A DNA stretch of 20,187 bases from CAIPVR01 sp049316905 (lineage in GTDB: Bacteria > Actinomycetota > Acidimicrobiia > Acidimicrobiales > Microtrichaceae). Under the pieces are notes generated by a model, which worked only from the letters and a program-made list of their open reading frames with translations, was not told where the DNA came from and searched no databases. Both the position numbers and the translations under genes were made by a program. The DNA is taken from the NCBI GenBank assembly GCA_049316905.1, contig JBMOJH010000059.1, positions 1 through 20,187 on the forward strand. Reading direction: 5' to 3'. The first letter of the stretch is position 1, and every line of letters begins with the position of its first letter. This document shows positions 1 to 5,550 of the stretch, one piece after another.

Positions 1-1289
1 CCGAGGTTCGTGTAGCCGATGCCGATGTCGCGGGCGGCACGGGCCTGCTCGGCGATCTTGTCGGTCGGGTAGTCGGACGCCCCGACCAGGATGTCCTGCG
101 CGGTGACGACCACCCGCACGGCGTTCTCGAAGCCCTCTGCGTCGAAGGTGCCGTCCTCACCGAGGAACGTGAGCAGGTTCAGCGACGCGAGGTTGCACGC
201 GCTATTTGCGAGGCGAAGATGTTCACTGCACGGGTTGCTGGCCTCGATCGGACCGGCGGCGGGCGTGGTGTTCCAGCGGTTGATCGTGGTGGAGAACTGC
301 ACGCCCGGGTCCGCGCACTCCCAGGACGCCTCGGCGATCTCGCGGAGGATCCGACGCGCCGGCACCCGGTCGACCACCTCACCGGTGGTGCGGGCGGTGA
401 GCTCCCAGTCGCGCCCGTCGAGGGCGGCCTGCATGAACTCGTCGCTGAGGCGGACCGAGTTGTTGGCGTTCTGGTACTGCACGGAGAAGGAGTCCGCGCC
501 GTCGAGGTCCATGTCGAAGCCGGCGTCGCGCAGGACCCGGGCCTTGCGCTCCTCCACCGCCTTGCACCAGATGAACTCCTCCACGTCGGGGTGGTCGACG
601 TCGAGGATGACCATCTTGGCGGCCCGCCGCGTGGTGCCACCCGACTTGATGGTGCCGGCGGAGGCATCCGCACCCCGCATGAAGCTGACCGGACCGGACG
701 GGGCGCCACCGCCGCCGAGGCGCTCCTTCGACGAGCGCAGCTTCGACAGGTTGGCCCCGGCGCCGGAGCCGCCCTGGAAGATCACGCCCTCCTCGGCGTA
801 CCAGTTGAGGATCGAGCGGAGGTCGTCCTCCACGTCGAGGATGAAGCACGCGGCGGCCTGCTGGGCCGCGCCGGGCACGCCGATGTTGAACCACACCGGC
901 GAGTTGAACGACACGCGCTGGTGCAGGAGCAGCCAGCGGAGCTCGTCCGCGAAGGTGGCGGCCTCCTCCTCGTCGGAGAAGTAGCCGTCGCGCCCACCCC
1001 AGGCGGTGATCGTGCCGACGACGCGGTCGATGACCTGGCGCAGCGACCGCTCCCGTCGGGGCGTGCCGAGCGGCCCGCGGAAGTACTTCTGGGCGACGAT
1101 GTTCGACGCCGTGATCGACCAGTCGGCGGGGAACTCGACGCCGACCTGCTCGAAGGCGACCGACCCGTCGCGGTGGTCGGTCAGGCGGGCGTCGCGCAGC
1201 TCCCAGGTGACCTCGTCGAACGGCGACCGGCCGGGGGTGGAGAACCGGCGGCCGAGGCGGGGCACGATCGAGGGGTCGACGAGGCTCAC
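1..1289 (-). CDS. nrdJ: Adenosylcobalamin-dependent (class II) ribonucleotide reductase, N-terminal part
   Basis: Reduces ribonucleotides to deoxyribonucleotides using a cobalamin-generated thiyl radical. The frame is open from a GTG start at 1289 to the window edge (429 residues), so the C-terminal part is missing. AGGAG at 1297-1301 lies 7 bases before the start. Family motifs in order are SFNSPVWFN, ACFIL (Cys148, one of the redox pair), FQGGSGAG, SGPVSFMRGADASAGTIKSGG, VQYQNANNSVR, SNPCSE (Asn352, Cys354 and Glu356, the thiyl-radical site) and SACNLASLNL (Cys365, the redox partner), ending in IGYTNLG. Colinearity with actinobacterial NrdJ is clear. No N-terminal ATP-cone is visible. Residues 355-363 use codons unlike the rest of the gene and differ from the usual family sequence (see findings). 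nrdR lies upstream on the same strand, but a plus-strand gene separates the two. Confidence 0.96.
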   Translation of the reverse strand, partial: MSLVDPSIVPRLGRRFSTPGRSPFDEVTWELRDARLTDHRDGSVAFEQVGVEFPADWSITASNIVAQKYFRGPLGTPRRERSLRQVIDRVVGTITAWGGRDGYFSDEEEAATFADELRWLLLHQRVSFNSPVWFNIGVPGAAQQAAACFILDVEDDLRSILNWYAEEGVIFQGGSGAGANLSKLRSSKERLGGGGAPSGPVSFMRGADASAGTIKSGGTTRRAAKMVILDVDHPDVEEFIWCKAVEERKARVLRDAGFDMDLDGADSFSVQYQNANNSVRLSDEFMQAALDGRDWELTARTTGEVVDRVPARRILREIAEASWECADPGVQFSTTINRWNTTPAAGPIEASNPCSEHLRLANSACNLASLNLLTFLGEDGTFDAEGFENAVRVVVTAQDILVGASDYPTDKIAEQARAARDIGIGYTNL

Positions 1290-1524
1290 GGGCGGGCTCC
1301 TGGGGACTTCGGTGACGGACGTGAGGACAGGACAGCGGACCCCGGACGACGGGCCGGGGGGTACGGGCGCGGACGGCCGGGCAGAGGCCAGACCGGTCGC
1401 CCGCCGGCCCTGGGACCGACGGGGGCCAGACCCCCAGGAGTCGTCACCTCGCGGAACGCGATGACGCCAGCCACCATTCCAGCCGCCCGCGCCACGGCCC
1501 GTGCGGAGCACCCTAGGGACGGCG

Positions 1525-1580
1525 CCCTGTGGGATGAAAGAGGCACAACATGTGGATTTCGCGTCGATTTTCCCACAGGG
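1525..1580. promoter_or_regulatory. Nested inverted repeat with NrdR-box-like core upstream of nrdJ
   Basis: CCCTGTGGGA (1525-1534) and its exact reverse complement TCCCACAGGG (1571-1580) flank the sequence GCACAACATGTGGATT (1543-1558). The left half and centre of that core fit the general NrdR-box pattern acaCwAtATaTwGtgt, whereas the right half fits poorly. The core centre (1550.5) almost coincides with the centre of the outer repeat (1552.5). NrdR is encoded about 1 kb away and is known to repress RNR genes, so an operator role is plausible. I do not see the usual tandem second box at about 30 bp, which lowers confidence. Confidence 0.4.
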
Positions 1581-1720
1581 TCACCCACCGTCGGCCTCTG
1601 CGACACCACCGACGGTGACCGGGGCCCGGCCAGGTCCTCCGGCCCGGCACGGCGAGCGCGAGGCGGGACGGTTCTCGTGCCATTTCCTGCCCTTCCCGAC
1701 TCCACAGCATCGGGACAACG

Positions 1721-1729
1721 TGTGGACAA
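1721..1729 (-). promoter_or_regulatory. DnaA-box-like 9-mer
   Basis: The minus strand reads TTGTCCACA, a perfect match to the DnaA box favoured in high-GC actinobacteria. It lies 11 bases before the -10 of the plus-strand reductase gene and in the shared nrdJ upstream region. A lone 9-mer can occur by chance. Confidence 0.35.
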
Positions 1730-1740
1730 CCTCGGATCGG

Positions 1741-1746
1741 TAGGTT
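1741..1746 (+). promoter_or_regulatory. -10 element (TAGGTT) for leaderless transcription
   Basis: TAGGTT fits the actinobacterial TANNNT -10. Seven bases separate it from GTG at 1754, placing the expected transcription start at or next to the start codon. No clear -35 and no Shine-Dalgarno sequence are visible. Confidence 0.5.
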
Positions 1747-1753
1747 GGGCCGG

Positions 1754-2485
1754 GTGCGACAACTCCTGCCCGGAAGGGACTTCACGGTGGACCCGCGGGC
1801 AATGCTGGTGGGCGATCCGAGACCCGCTCCGGAGGGGCGGCCGTGGGTGATGGCGAACATGGTGGCGTCGGTGGACGGGGCGTTCGCCGCGGAGGGTCGC
1901 TCGGGTGGGCTGAGCGGACCCGCCGATCGGGCCGTCTTCCACGTGCTCCGGGGCCTCGCCGACATGATCCTCGTGGCGGCGGGGACCGCACGGGCCGAAC
2001 GCTACCGACGGCCGACCGCAGACGCCGCGACCGCCGAGGAACGTCGGGCCCGCGGCCAGGCACCGGTGCCCCGACTCGCCGTGGTCAGCCGGCGGGCCCT
2101 GATCCCCCGGGACCAGCCGTTCCTCGAGGGTGACGGCCCCGATCCGCTCCTGCTGCATCCCGCCGAGGCGGACGTGGCCAACCTGCCGCCGGGGGTGGAA
2201 CCCCGCGTGGTGGGCCACGGGTCGGTGGACCTGGCCGGAGCCTTGGCTGGCCTGTACCACGACGGGGCCCGGACCGTGCTGTGCGAGGGCGGGCCCCGGC
2301 TGCTCGGCCAGCTCGCGGCGGCGGACCTGATCGACGAGCTCTTCGTGACCGTGAGCCCGGTGCTGAGCGGCGGCGAGGACGTGGGCCTCCTGCGAGGTGC
2401 CCCGCCGATGGACCGGCCGCTGGAACTGCACCGCGTGCTCGAGGACGACGGCTTCCTGCTGTTGACCTACCGCCGCCGGCGCTGA
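1754..2485 (+). CDS. RibD C-terminal / dihydrofolate-reductase-fold reductase
   Basis: A 243-residue stand-alone protein of the RibD_C family (DHFR-like fold), whose members are NAD(P)H-dependent pyrimidine or pterin-like reductases. Typical motifs are WVMANMVASVDGAFA (residues 31-45), the SGGLSGPADRAVFHVLRGLADMILV-type segment (about 50-74), AGTARAERY (76-84), and CEGGPRLLGQLAAADLIDELFVTVSPVLSGG-like sequence (177-207), which includes the EGGP loop. No N-terminal deaminase domain is present, so it is not a full RibD. I prefer the GTG at 1754 over the TTG at 1745, because the TTG overlaps the likely -10 and homologues start near RQLLPG. It ends 10 bp before the end of convergent nrdR. The substrate is unknown; its position between nrdR and nrdJ hints at nucleotide or folate metabolism. 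Confidence 0.85.
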   Translation: MRQLLPGRDFTVDPRAMLVGDPRPAPEGRPWVMANMVASVDGAFAAEGRSGGLSGPADRAVFHVLRGLADMILVAAGTARAERYRRPTADAATAEERRARGQAPVPRLAVVSRRALIPRDQPFLEGDGPDPLLLHPAEADVANLPPGVEPRVVGHGSVDLAGALAGLYHDGARTVLCEGGPRLLGQLAAADLIDELFVTVSPVLSGGEDVGLLRGAPPMDRPLELHRVLEDDGFLLLTYRRRR

Positions 2486-2495
2486 GGGCGGAGCG

Positions 2496-2972
2496 TCAGC
2501 CGGAGCCGGAGCCGGGACCGTCGGGCGACTCGGAGAGGAGCTGGATCTCCCGCTCGAAGTCCTCCGGCGCCTGGAACGACTTGTAGACGCTGGCGAACCG
2601 CACGGCCGCGACGGCGTCGAGGCGGCGGAGCTCCTCGAGGGCGAAGGCGCCGATCTGGGCACTCTCGACCTCCGAACCGAGGCCGGGGAGGCGGTCCTCG
2701 ACCCGCGACACCAGGGCGTCGACATCGGCGGCGTCGACCGGGCGCCCCTTGCACGCGGCGCGGACTCCCGCCTCGATCCGCGACCGGTCGAACGGGACCG
2801 TGCGCCCGTCACGCTTGACGACCACCGGGACCGCGGCCTCCACGCGCTCGAACGTGGTGAAGCGCTGCCCGCAGCGCTCGCACTGACGACGCCGGCGGAT
2901 GCTGGAACCGTCCTCCGCCGCGCGCGAGTCGACCACGCGGTCCTCGAGGGTTCCACAGGCGGGGCAGCGCAC
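2496..2972 (-). CDS. nrdR: Transcriptional repressor NrdR
   Basis: ATP/dATP-sensing repressor of ribonucleotide reductase genes; 158 residues, the usual family length. The N-terminal zinc ribbon has Cys3, Cys6, Cys31 and Cys34 (RCPACG and QCERCGQRF), with the conserved DSR between them. An ATP-cone follows, with VVKRDGRTVPFDRSRI near residues 50-65 and ALEELRRLD and FASVYKSF further on. The C-terminus is Gly/Ser-rich. I chose GTG at 2972 because the zinc ribbon must start there; an upstream extension would run through non-homologous sequence. The start lies 7 bases after a TAGCGT -10 with no Shine-Dalgarno, suggesting a leaderless mRNA. It lies downstream of the LysM gene on the same strand. 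Confidence 0.96.
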   Translation of the reverse strand: MRCPACGTLEDRVVDSRAAEDGSSIRRRRQCERCGQRFTTFERVEAAVPVVVKRDGRTVPFDRSRIEAGVRAACKGRPVDAADVDALVSRVEDRLPGLGSEVESAQIGAFALEELRRLDAVAAVRFASVYKSFQAPEDFEREIQLLSESPDGPGSGSG

Positions 2973-2979
2973 GGCGGGG

Positions 2980-2985
2980 ACGCTA
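2980..2985 (-). promoter_or_regulatory. -10 element (TAGCGT) of nrdR
   Basis: The minus strand reads TAGCGT, then seven bases, then the GTG start of nrdR at 2972. The spacing puts transcription initiation at the start codon. No good -35 is seen. Confidence 0.45.
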
Positions 2986-3051
2986 CCCAACCACCGCACC
3001 GGGGGCATGGACGGCACACGCCGCGCCCTCCTGGGAACCGGACGGCCGGGC

Positions 3052-3456
3052 TCAGCCGAACGACTCGGGCAGGCGGAGGGCCTGGCCTGCCCGCAGGACG
3101 GTGCCGCCGTTGAGATCGGCGAGCTGGTCGACGGCGATCCGACGGTCGACCCCGGGAGCGACCTGGCCGGCGATCGACCAGAGCGTGTCGCCGGGGAGAA
3201 CGCGGTAGGTGGCCGAGGACACCGGCACCGCACCGGCGCCCGATGCCGCCGGCATCACGGTGGCCACCACGTTCGCCGCCACCAGGAGCACCACCAGGGC
3301 GACCCCGGCGACGAACAGCCGGCGGCGGAGATAGGTGCGGCGCAGGCGGCGGGCCTGCTCGGAGCGGCCCCCCGGCACGACCCGGAGCTCGGGCCGGTGG
3401 TTCCGGGCCGGGGTGGGCAGGTGGCGGGCGGTGCTGAGGTCGATGACGGCGGCCAT
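3052..3456 (-). CDS. LysM-domain membrane protein, probable SOS-induced cell-division inhibitor
   Basis: A 134-residue protein with a basic N-terminal cytoplasmic segment (RRLRRTYLRRR, about 37-46), one membrane helix (about 47-69) and an extracytoplasmic LysM domain (about 84-130, YRVLPGDTLWSIAG then DLNGGTVLRAGQALRLP). LysM binds peptidoglycan glycan chains. A short TM-LysM protein divergent from lexA matches the position and architecture of mycobacterial Rv2719c, corynebacterial DivS and Bacillus YneA, which delay division during the SOS response. The same function is inferred here by context. A strong AGGAG at 3466-3470 precedes the ATG by 9 bases. A perfect LexA box lies 70 bp upstream. 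It ends about 80 bp before the nrdR start. Confidence 0.88.
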   Translation of the reverse strand: MAAVIDLSTARHLPTPARNHRPELRVVPGGRSEQARRLRRTYLRRRLFVAGVALVVLLVAANVVATVMPAASGAGAVPVSSATYRVLPGDTLWSIAGQVAPGVDRRIAVDQLADLNGGTVLRAGQALRLPESFG

Positions 3457-3525
3457 GGGGTGATGCTCCTACGGGGGTGTGACAGTGGCGTGGGGCGGGC
3501 CCCGGGAGGACCGGGCGGAGTTCGC

Positions 3526-3539
3526 CGAACGCCTGTTCG
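3526..3539. promoter_or_regulatory. LexA (SOS) box 1
   Basis: CGAACGCCTGTTCG matches CGAAC-N4-GTTCG perfectly. It is the box nearest the LysM gene, centred about 76 bp upstream of its start codon. Confidence 0.9.
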
Positions 3540-3551
3540 TCCACTCAACAC

Positions 3552-3565
3552 CGAACAGCCGTTCG
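3552..3565. promoter_or_regulatory. LexA (SOS) box 2
   Basis: CGAACAGCCGTTCG is a second perfect CGAAC-N4-GTTCG site, 26 bp centre-to-centre from box 1, in the lexA/LysM divergent region. Confidence 0.9.
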
Positions 3566-3581
3566 ACGTCAAGGGTTTCGA

Positions 3582-3595
3582 CGAACGCGTGTTCC
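3582..3595. promoter_or_regulatory. LexA (SOS) box 3
   Basis: CGAACGCGTGTTCC has one mismatch (final base) to CGAAC-N4-GTTCG. It lies 30 bp from box 2 and just upstream of the lexA -10 region. Confidence 0.8.
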
Positions 3596-3618
3596 CCCAC
3601 CGCGTCACTGTCGCGTGC

Positions 3619-3624
3619 TACGGT
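3619..3624 (+). promoter_or_regulatory. Probable lexA -10 element (TACGGT)
   Basis: TACGGT fits TANNNT and lies between LexA boxes 3 and 4. It implies a leader of about 29 bases carrying a GGGAG Shine-Dalgarno (3646-3650) before the ATG at 3660. The -35 is not clear. Confidence 0.45.
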
Positions 3625-3626
3625 CC

Positions 3627-3640
3627 CAAACACCTGTTCG
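3627..3640. promoter_or_regulatory. LexA (SOS) box 4
   Basis: CAAACACCTGTTCG has one mismatch (second base) to CGAAC-N4-GTTCG. It directly follows the probable lexA -10 and would cover the transcription start, the expected place for autorepression. Confidence 0.7.
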
Positions 3641-3659
3641 GACCCGGGAGCGCCCCAAC

Positions 3660-4298
3660 ATGAGCAACGACACCGCCCTCACCCAGCGCCAGCTCGACAT
3701 CCTCACCTTCATCGAGAAGACGGTCGGCGAGCGGGGCTACCCGCCGTCGGTGCGGGAGATCGGCACCGCGGTGGGGCTCAACTCCCCCTCCACCGTGCAC
3801 AGCCACCTGCACACCCTCCAGCGCCTGGGCTACCTGCGCCGCGACCCCACGAAGCCCCGGGCCATCGAGGTCACGGCCGACACGGCGAGCGGCACCACCG
3901 CGGAGCGTCGGCCCACCCGGCACGTGCCGCTCGTGGGCGACGTCGCCGCCGGCACCGGGGTGCTCGCGCAGGAGCAGGTCGAGGAGCTCGTCCCCCTGCC
4001 GGCCGACTTCACCGGCGACGGCGAGCTGTTCATGCTCCGGGTCCGGGGCGACTCGATGATCGACGCCGGCATCCTCGACGGCGACTTCGTGGTGGCGCGG
4101 GTCCAGTCCGAGGCCCGCACCGGTGACGTGGTCGTGGCCGGCATCCCCGGCGAGGAGGCCACGATCAAGACCTTCCGCAAGGGGGGCGCCGGCAAGGTGG
4201 TCCTCGAGCCGGCGAACCCGCGCCTCGAGCCGATGCACTTCCGCACCGACGAGGTCCGCGTCTACGGCAAGGTCGTCACGGTCCTGCGCAAGCTCTGA
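3660..4298 (+). CDS. lexA: SOS-response repressor and autoprotease LexA
   Basis: Represses SOS genes and cleaves itself when RecA filaments form. The 212-residue protein has the usual length. The N-terminal winged HTH (about 5-70) contains YPPSVREIG and NSPSTVHSHLHTL. The hinge is followed by VPLVGDVAAG with the cleavage site Ala97-Gly98. The S24 peptidase domain has the catalytic Ser132 (GDSM) and Lys170 (ATIKTF). I chose ATG at 3660 because the conserved LTQRQ start follows immediately; the longer reading frame upstream runs through the promoter and operator. Four LexA boxes upstream indicate autoregulation shared with the divergent LysM gene. It is convergent with dapD across 36 bp containing a GC hairpin. 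Confidence 0.98.
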   Translation: MSNDTALTQRQLDILTFIEKTVGERGYPPSVREIGTAVGLNSPSTVHSHLHTLQRLGYLRRDPTKPRAIEVTADTASGTTAERRPTRHVPLVGDVAAGTGVLAQEQVEELVPLPADFTGDGELFMLRVRGDSMIDAGILDGDFVVARVQSEARTGDVVVAGIPGEEATIKTFRKGGAGKVVLEPANPRLEPMHFRTDEVRVYGKVVTVLRKL

Positions 4299-4307
4299 CC
4301 GCCGCCG

Positions 4308-4327
4308 CCCGGGGGCACGGCCCCGGG
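4308..4327. terminator. GC-rich hairpin between convergent lexA and dapD
   Basis: CCCGGGG (4308-4314) pairs perfectly with CCCCGGG (4321-4327) around a 6-base loop. It lies 9 bp after the lexA stop and 8 bp from the dapD stop. There is no T-tract, so it could be a U-less actinobacterial terminator serving both strands. Confidence 0.45.
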
Positions 4328-4334
4328 ACCGCGC

Positions 4335-5492
4335 TCAGTTGGCGTGCAGGTCGGCGTTGAGTCCCTCGCTCCAGGCGCCCGCGCGGTGGACCACCTCCAC
4401 CGCACCGGTGAGCGAGTTCCGGCGGAACAGCAGGTCGTGGGAGCCGCTCAGCTCCTTGGCCTTCCGGCGGGTGCCGTCGGGCATGGTCACCACGGTCCCG
4501 GCGGTCACGTAGAGACCGGCCTCCACGATGCAGCGGTCGCCGAGGGAGATGCCGATGCCGGCGTTCGCTCCGATGAGGCACTCCTCCCCCACGCTGATGA
4601 TCTCCTTGCCGCCACCGGACAGCGTGCCCATGATCGAGGCGCTGCCCCCGAGGTCGGTGTTGGCGCCCACCACCACGCCGGCGCTGATGCGACCCTCCAC
4701 CATGGCGGCCCCGAGCGTGCCGGCGTTGAAGTTCACGAAGCCCTCGTGCATCACGGTCGTGCCGTCCGCGAGGTGCGCGCCGAGTCGCACGCGGTCCGCA
4801 TCCGCGATCCGCACCCCGGTGGGCACCACGTAGTCGACCATCCGGGGGAACTTGTCGACCCCGAGGACCGTGAGCGGGGCACCGGCCATGCGGGTGCGGC
4901 GCACCGCGACCGGCAGGTCGGCCACGGGGCAGGGCCCCGCCGAGGTCCACGCCACATTGGCGAGCAGCCCGAAGACCCCGTCGAGGTTGGCGCCGTGGGG
5001 GCGCACCTCGCGGGCGCTGAGGAGGTGCAGCCGCAGGTAGGCGTCGTGGGCGTCGAGCGGCGGGTCCTCCAGCGACGCGATCAGGGTGAGCACGACGACC
5101 TGGCGGGTGGGGAGCAGGCCGGCCGCGGGCTCCCGGTCCCGCAGGGCCTTCACCACCGCGAGGTTGGGGTGCGCCGCGAGGTCGTCACCGAACACCGCGG
5201 ACCGGGCCAGCATCTCGTCGAGGTGCACGGGGCGGAGCTCCAGGGTCCCGGCGGAGCCGTCGTGGCCGAGGATGTCGCACAGCAGCGCGGCGGCCCCCAG
5301 GTTGGCGGCCACGTTCACCGAGGGGAACCACGTGTCGAGCACCACGCCGTCCTCGGTGGCGCCCGCAGCCGAGTCCGACACCGTGGCGACCCCCAAGCCG
5401 AAGGCCACCGGGTCGGTGTAGCCGTCCCGGGCACGGAGGCTCCCCACCAGTTCGGTGAACTCCTCGACGGTGGCGGGACGGGGCTGGGACAC
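4335..5492 (-). CDS. dapD: 2,3,4,5-tetrahydropyridine-2,6-dicarboxylate N-succinyltransferase
   Basis: Transfers succinyl from succinyl-CoA to tetrahydrodipicolinate, committing to the succinylase branch of DAP/lysine synthesis. The C-terminal half matches the mycobacterial-type enzyme closely, with YGVDKFPRMVDYVVP-like sequence (here VLGVDKFPRMVDYVVPTGVR), the left-handed beta-helix segment with MHEGFVNFNAGTLG and VEGRISAGVVVGAN, then SIMGTLSGGGKEIISVG, ISLGDRCIVEAGLYVTAGT and the terminal DLHAN. At 385 residues it is longer than the roughly 317 I recall for the M. tuberculosis enzyme, with extra N-terminal residues before GLGVATV and an insertion after VLDTWFPS. GTG at 5492 is chosen because GGAGG sits 4 bases upstream; the longer ATG at 5678 would lie deep inside dapE. 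It follows dapE by 58 bp. Confidence 0.95.
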   Translation of the reverse strand: MSQPRPATVEEFTELVGSLRARDGYTDPVAFGLGVATVSDSAAGATEDGVVLDTWFPSVNVAANLGAAALLCDILGHDGSAGTLELRPVHLDEMLARSAVFGDDLAAHPNLAVVKALRDREPAAGLLPTRQVVVLTLIASLEDPPLDAHDAYLRLHLLSAREVRPHGANLDGVFGLLANVAWTSAGPCPVADLPVAVRRTRMAGAPLTVLGVDKFPRMVDYVVPTGVRIADADRVRLGAHLADGTTVMHEGFVNFNAGTLGAAMVEGRISAGVVVGANTDLGGSASIMGTLSGGGKEIISVGEECLIGANAGIGISLGDRCIVEAGLYVTAGTVVTMPDGTRRKAKELSGSHDLLFRRNSLTGAVEVVHRAGAWSEGLNADLHAN

Positions 5493-5550
5493 GGTGCCTC
5501 CAGGGACGGGCCGGCGGGCCGGCGGTGCGGGTCGGGCGCAGGTTAGGGCG

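Larger units (their letters stand above)
1290..1753. other. 464-bp intergenic region between divergent nrdJ and RibD-like gene
   Basis: I see no convincing gene here; the overlapping frames are GC-rich shadows. The region holds the nrdJ ribosome-binding site (1297-1301, minus) and a weak possible nrdJ -10, TAGGGT, read on the minus strand at 1515-1510. It also holds a nested inverted repeat around 1525-1580, a DnaA-box-like 9-mer at 1721-1729, and a -10 for the plus-strand gene at 1741-1746. I looked for a cobalamin riboswitch in front of nrdJ and did not recognise one. The part from about 1500 to 1750 is visibly less GC-rich than the coding sequence, as expected of a promoter region. Confidence 0.6.

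Noticed and set aside
1745..1747. TTG as the start codon of the RibD-like gene
   Set aside because: It overlaps the TAGGTT -10 and adds three residues not expected from homologues; GTG at 1754 fits better.
1290..1753. Possible cobalamin riboswitch upstream of the B12-dependent nrdJ
   Set aside because: I could not find a recognisable B12-box or the expected folded core on the minus strand.
219..1850. Plus-strand long reading frame at the left end
   Set aside because: It is antisense to nrdJ, which shows all family motifs on the minus strand, and has no domain signature.
1286..3544. Very long minus-strand reading frame running across the reductase, nrdR and LysM genes
   Set aside because: It is out of frame with nrdR and the LysM gene and antisense to the reductase, is Arg/Pro-rich without motifs, and is a typical high-GC shadow.
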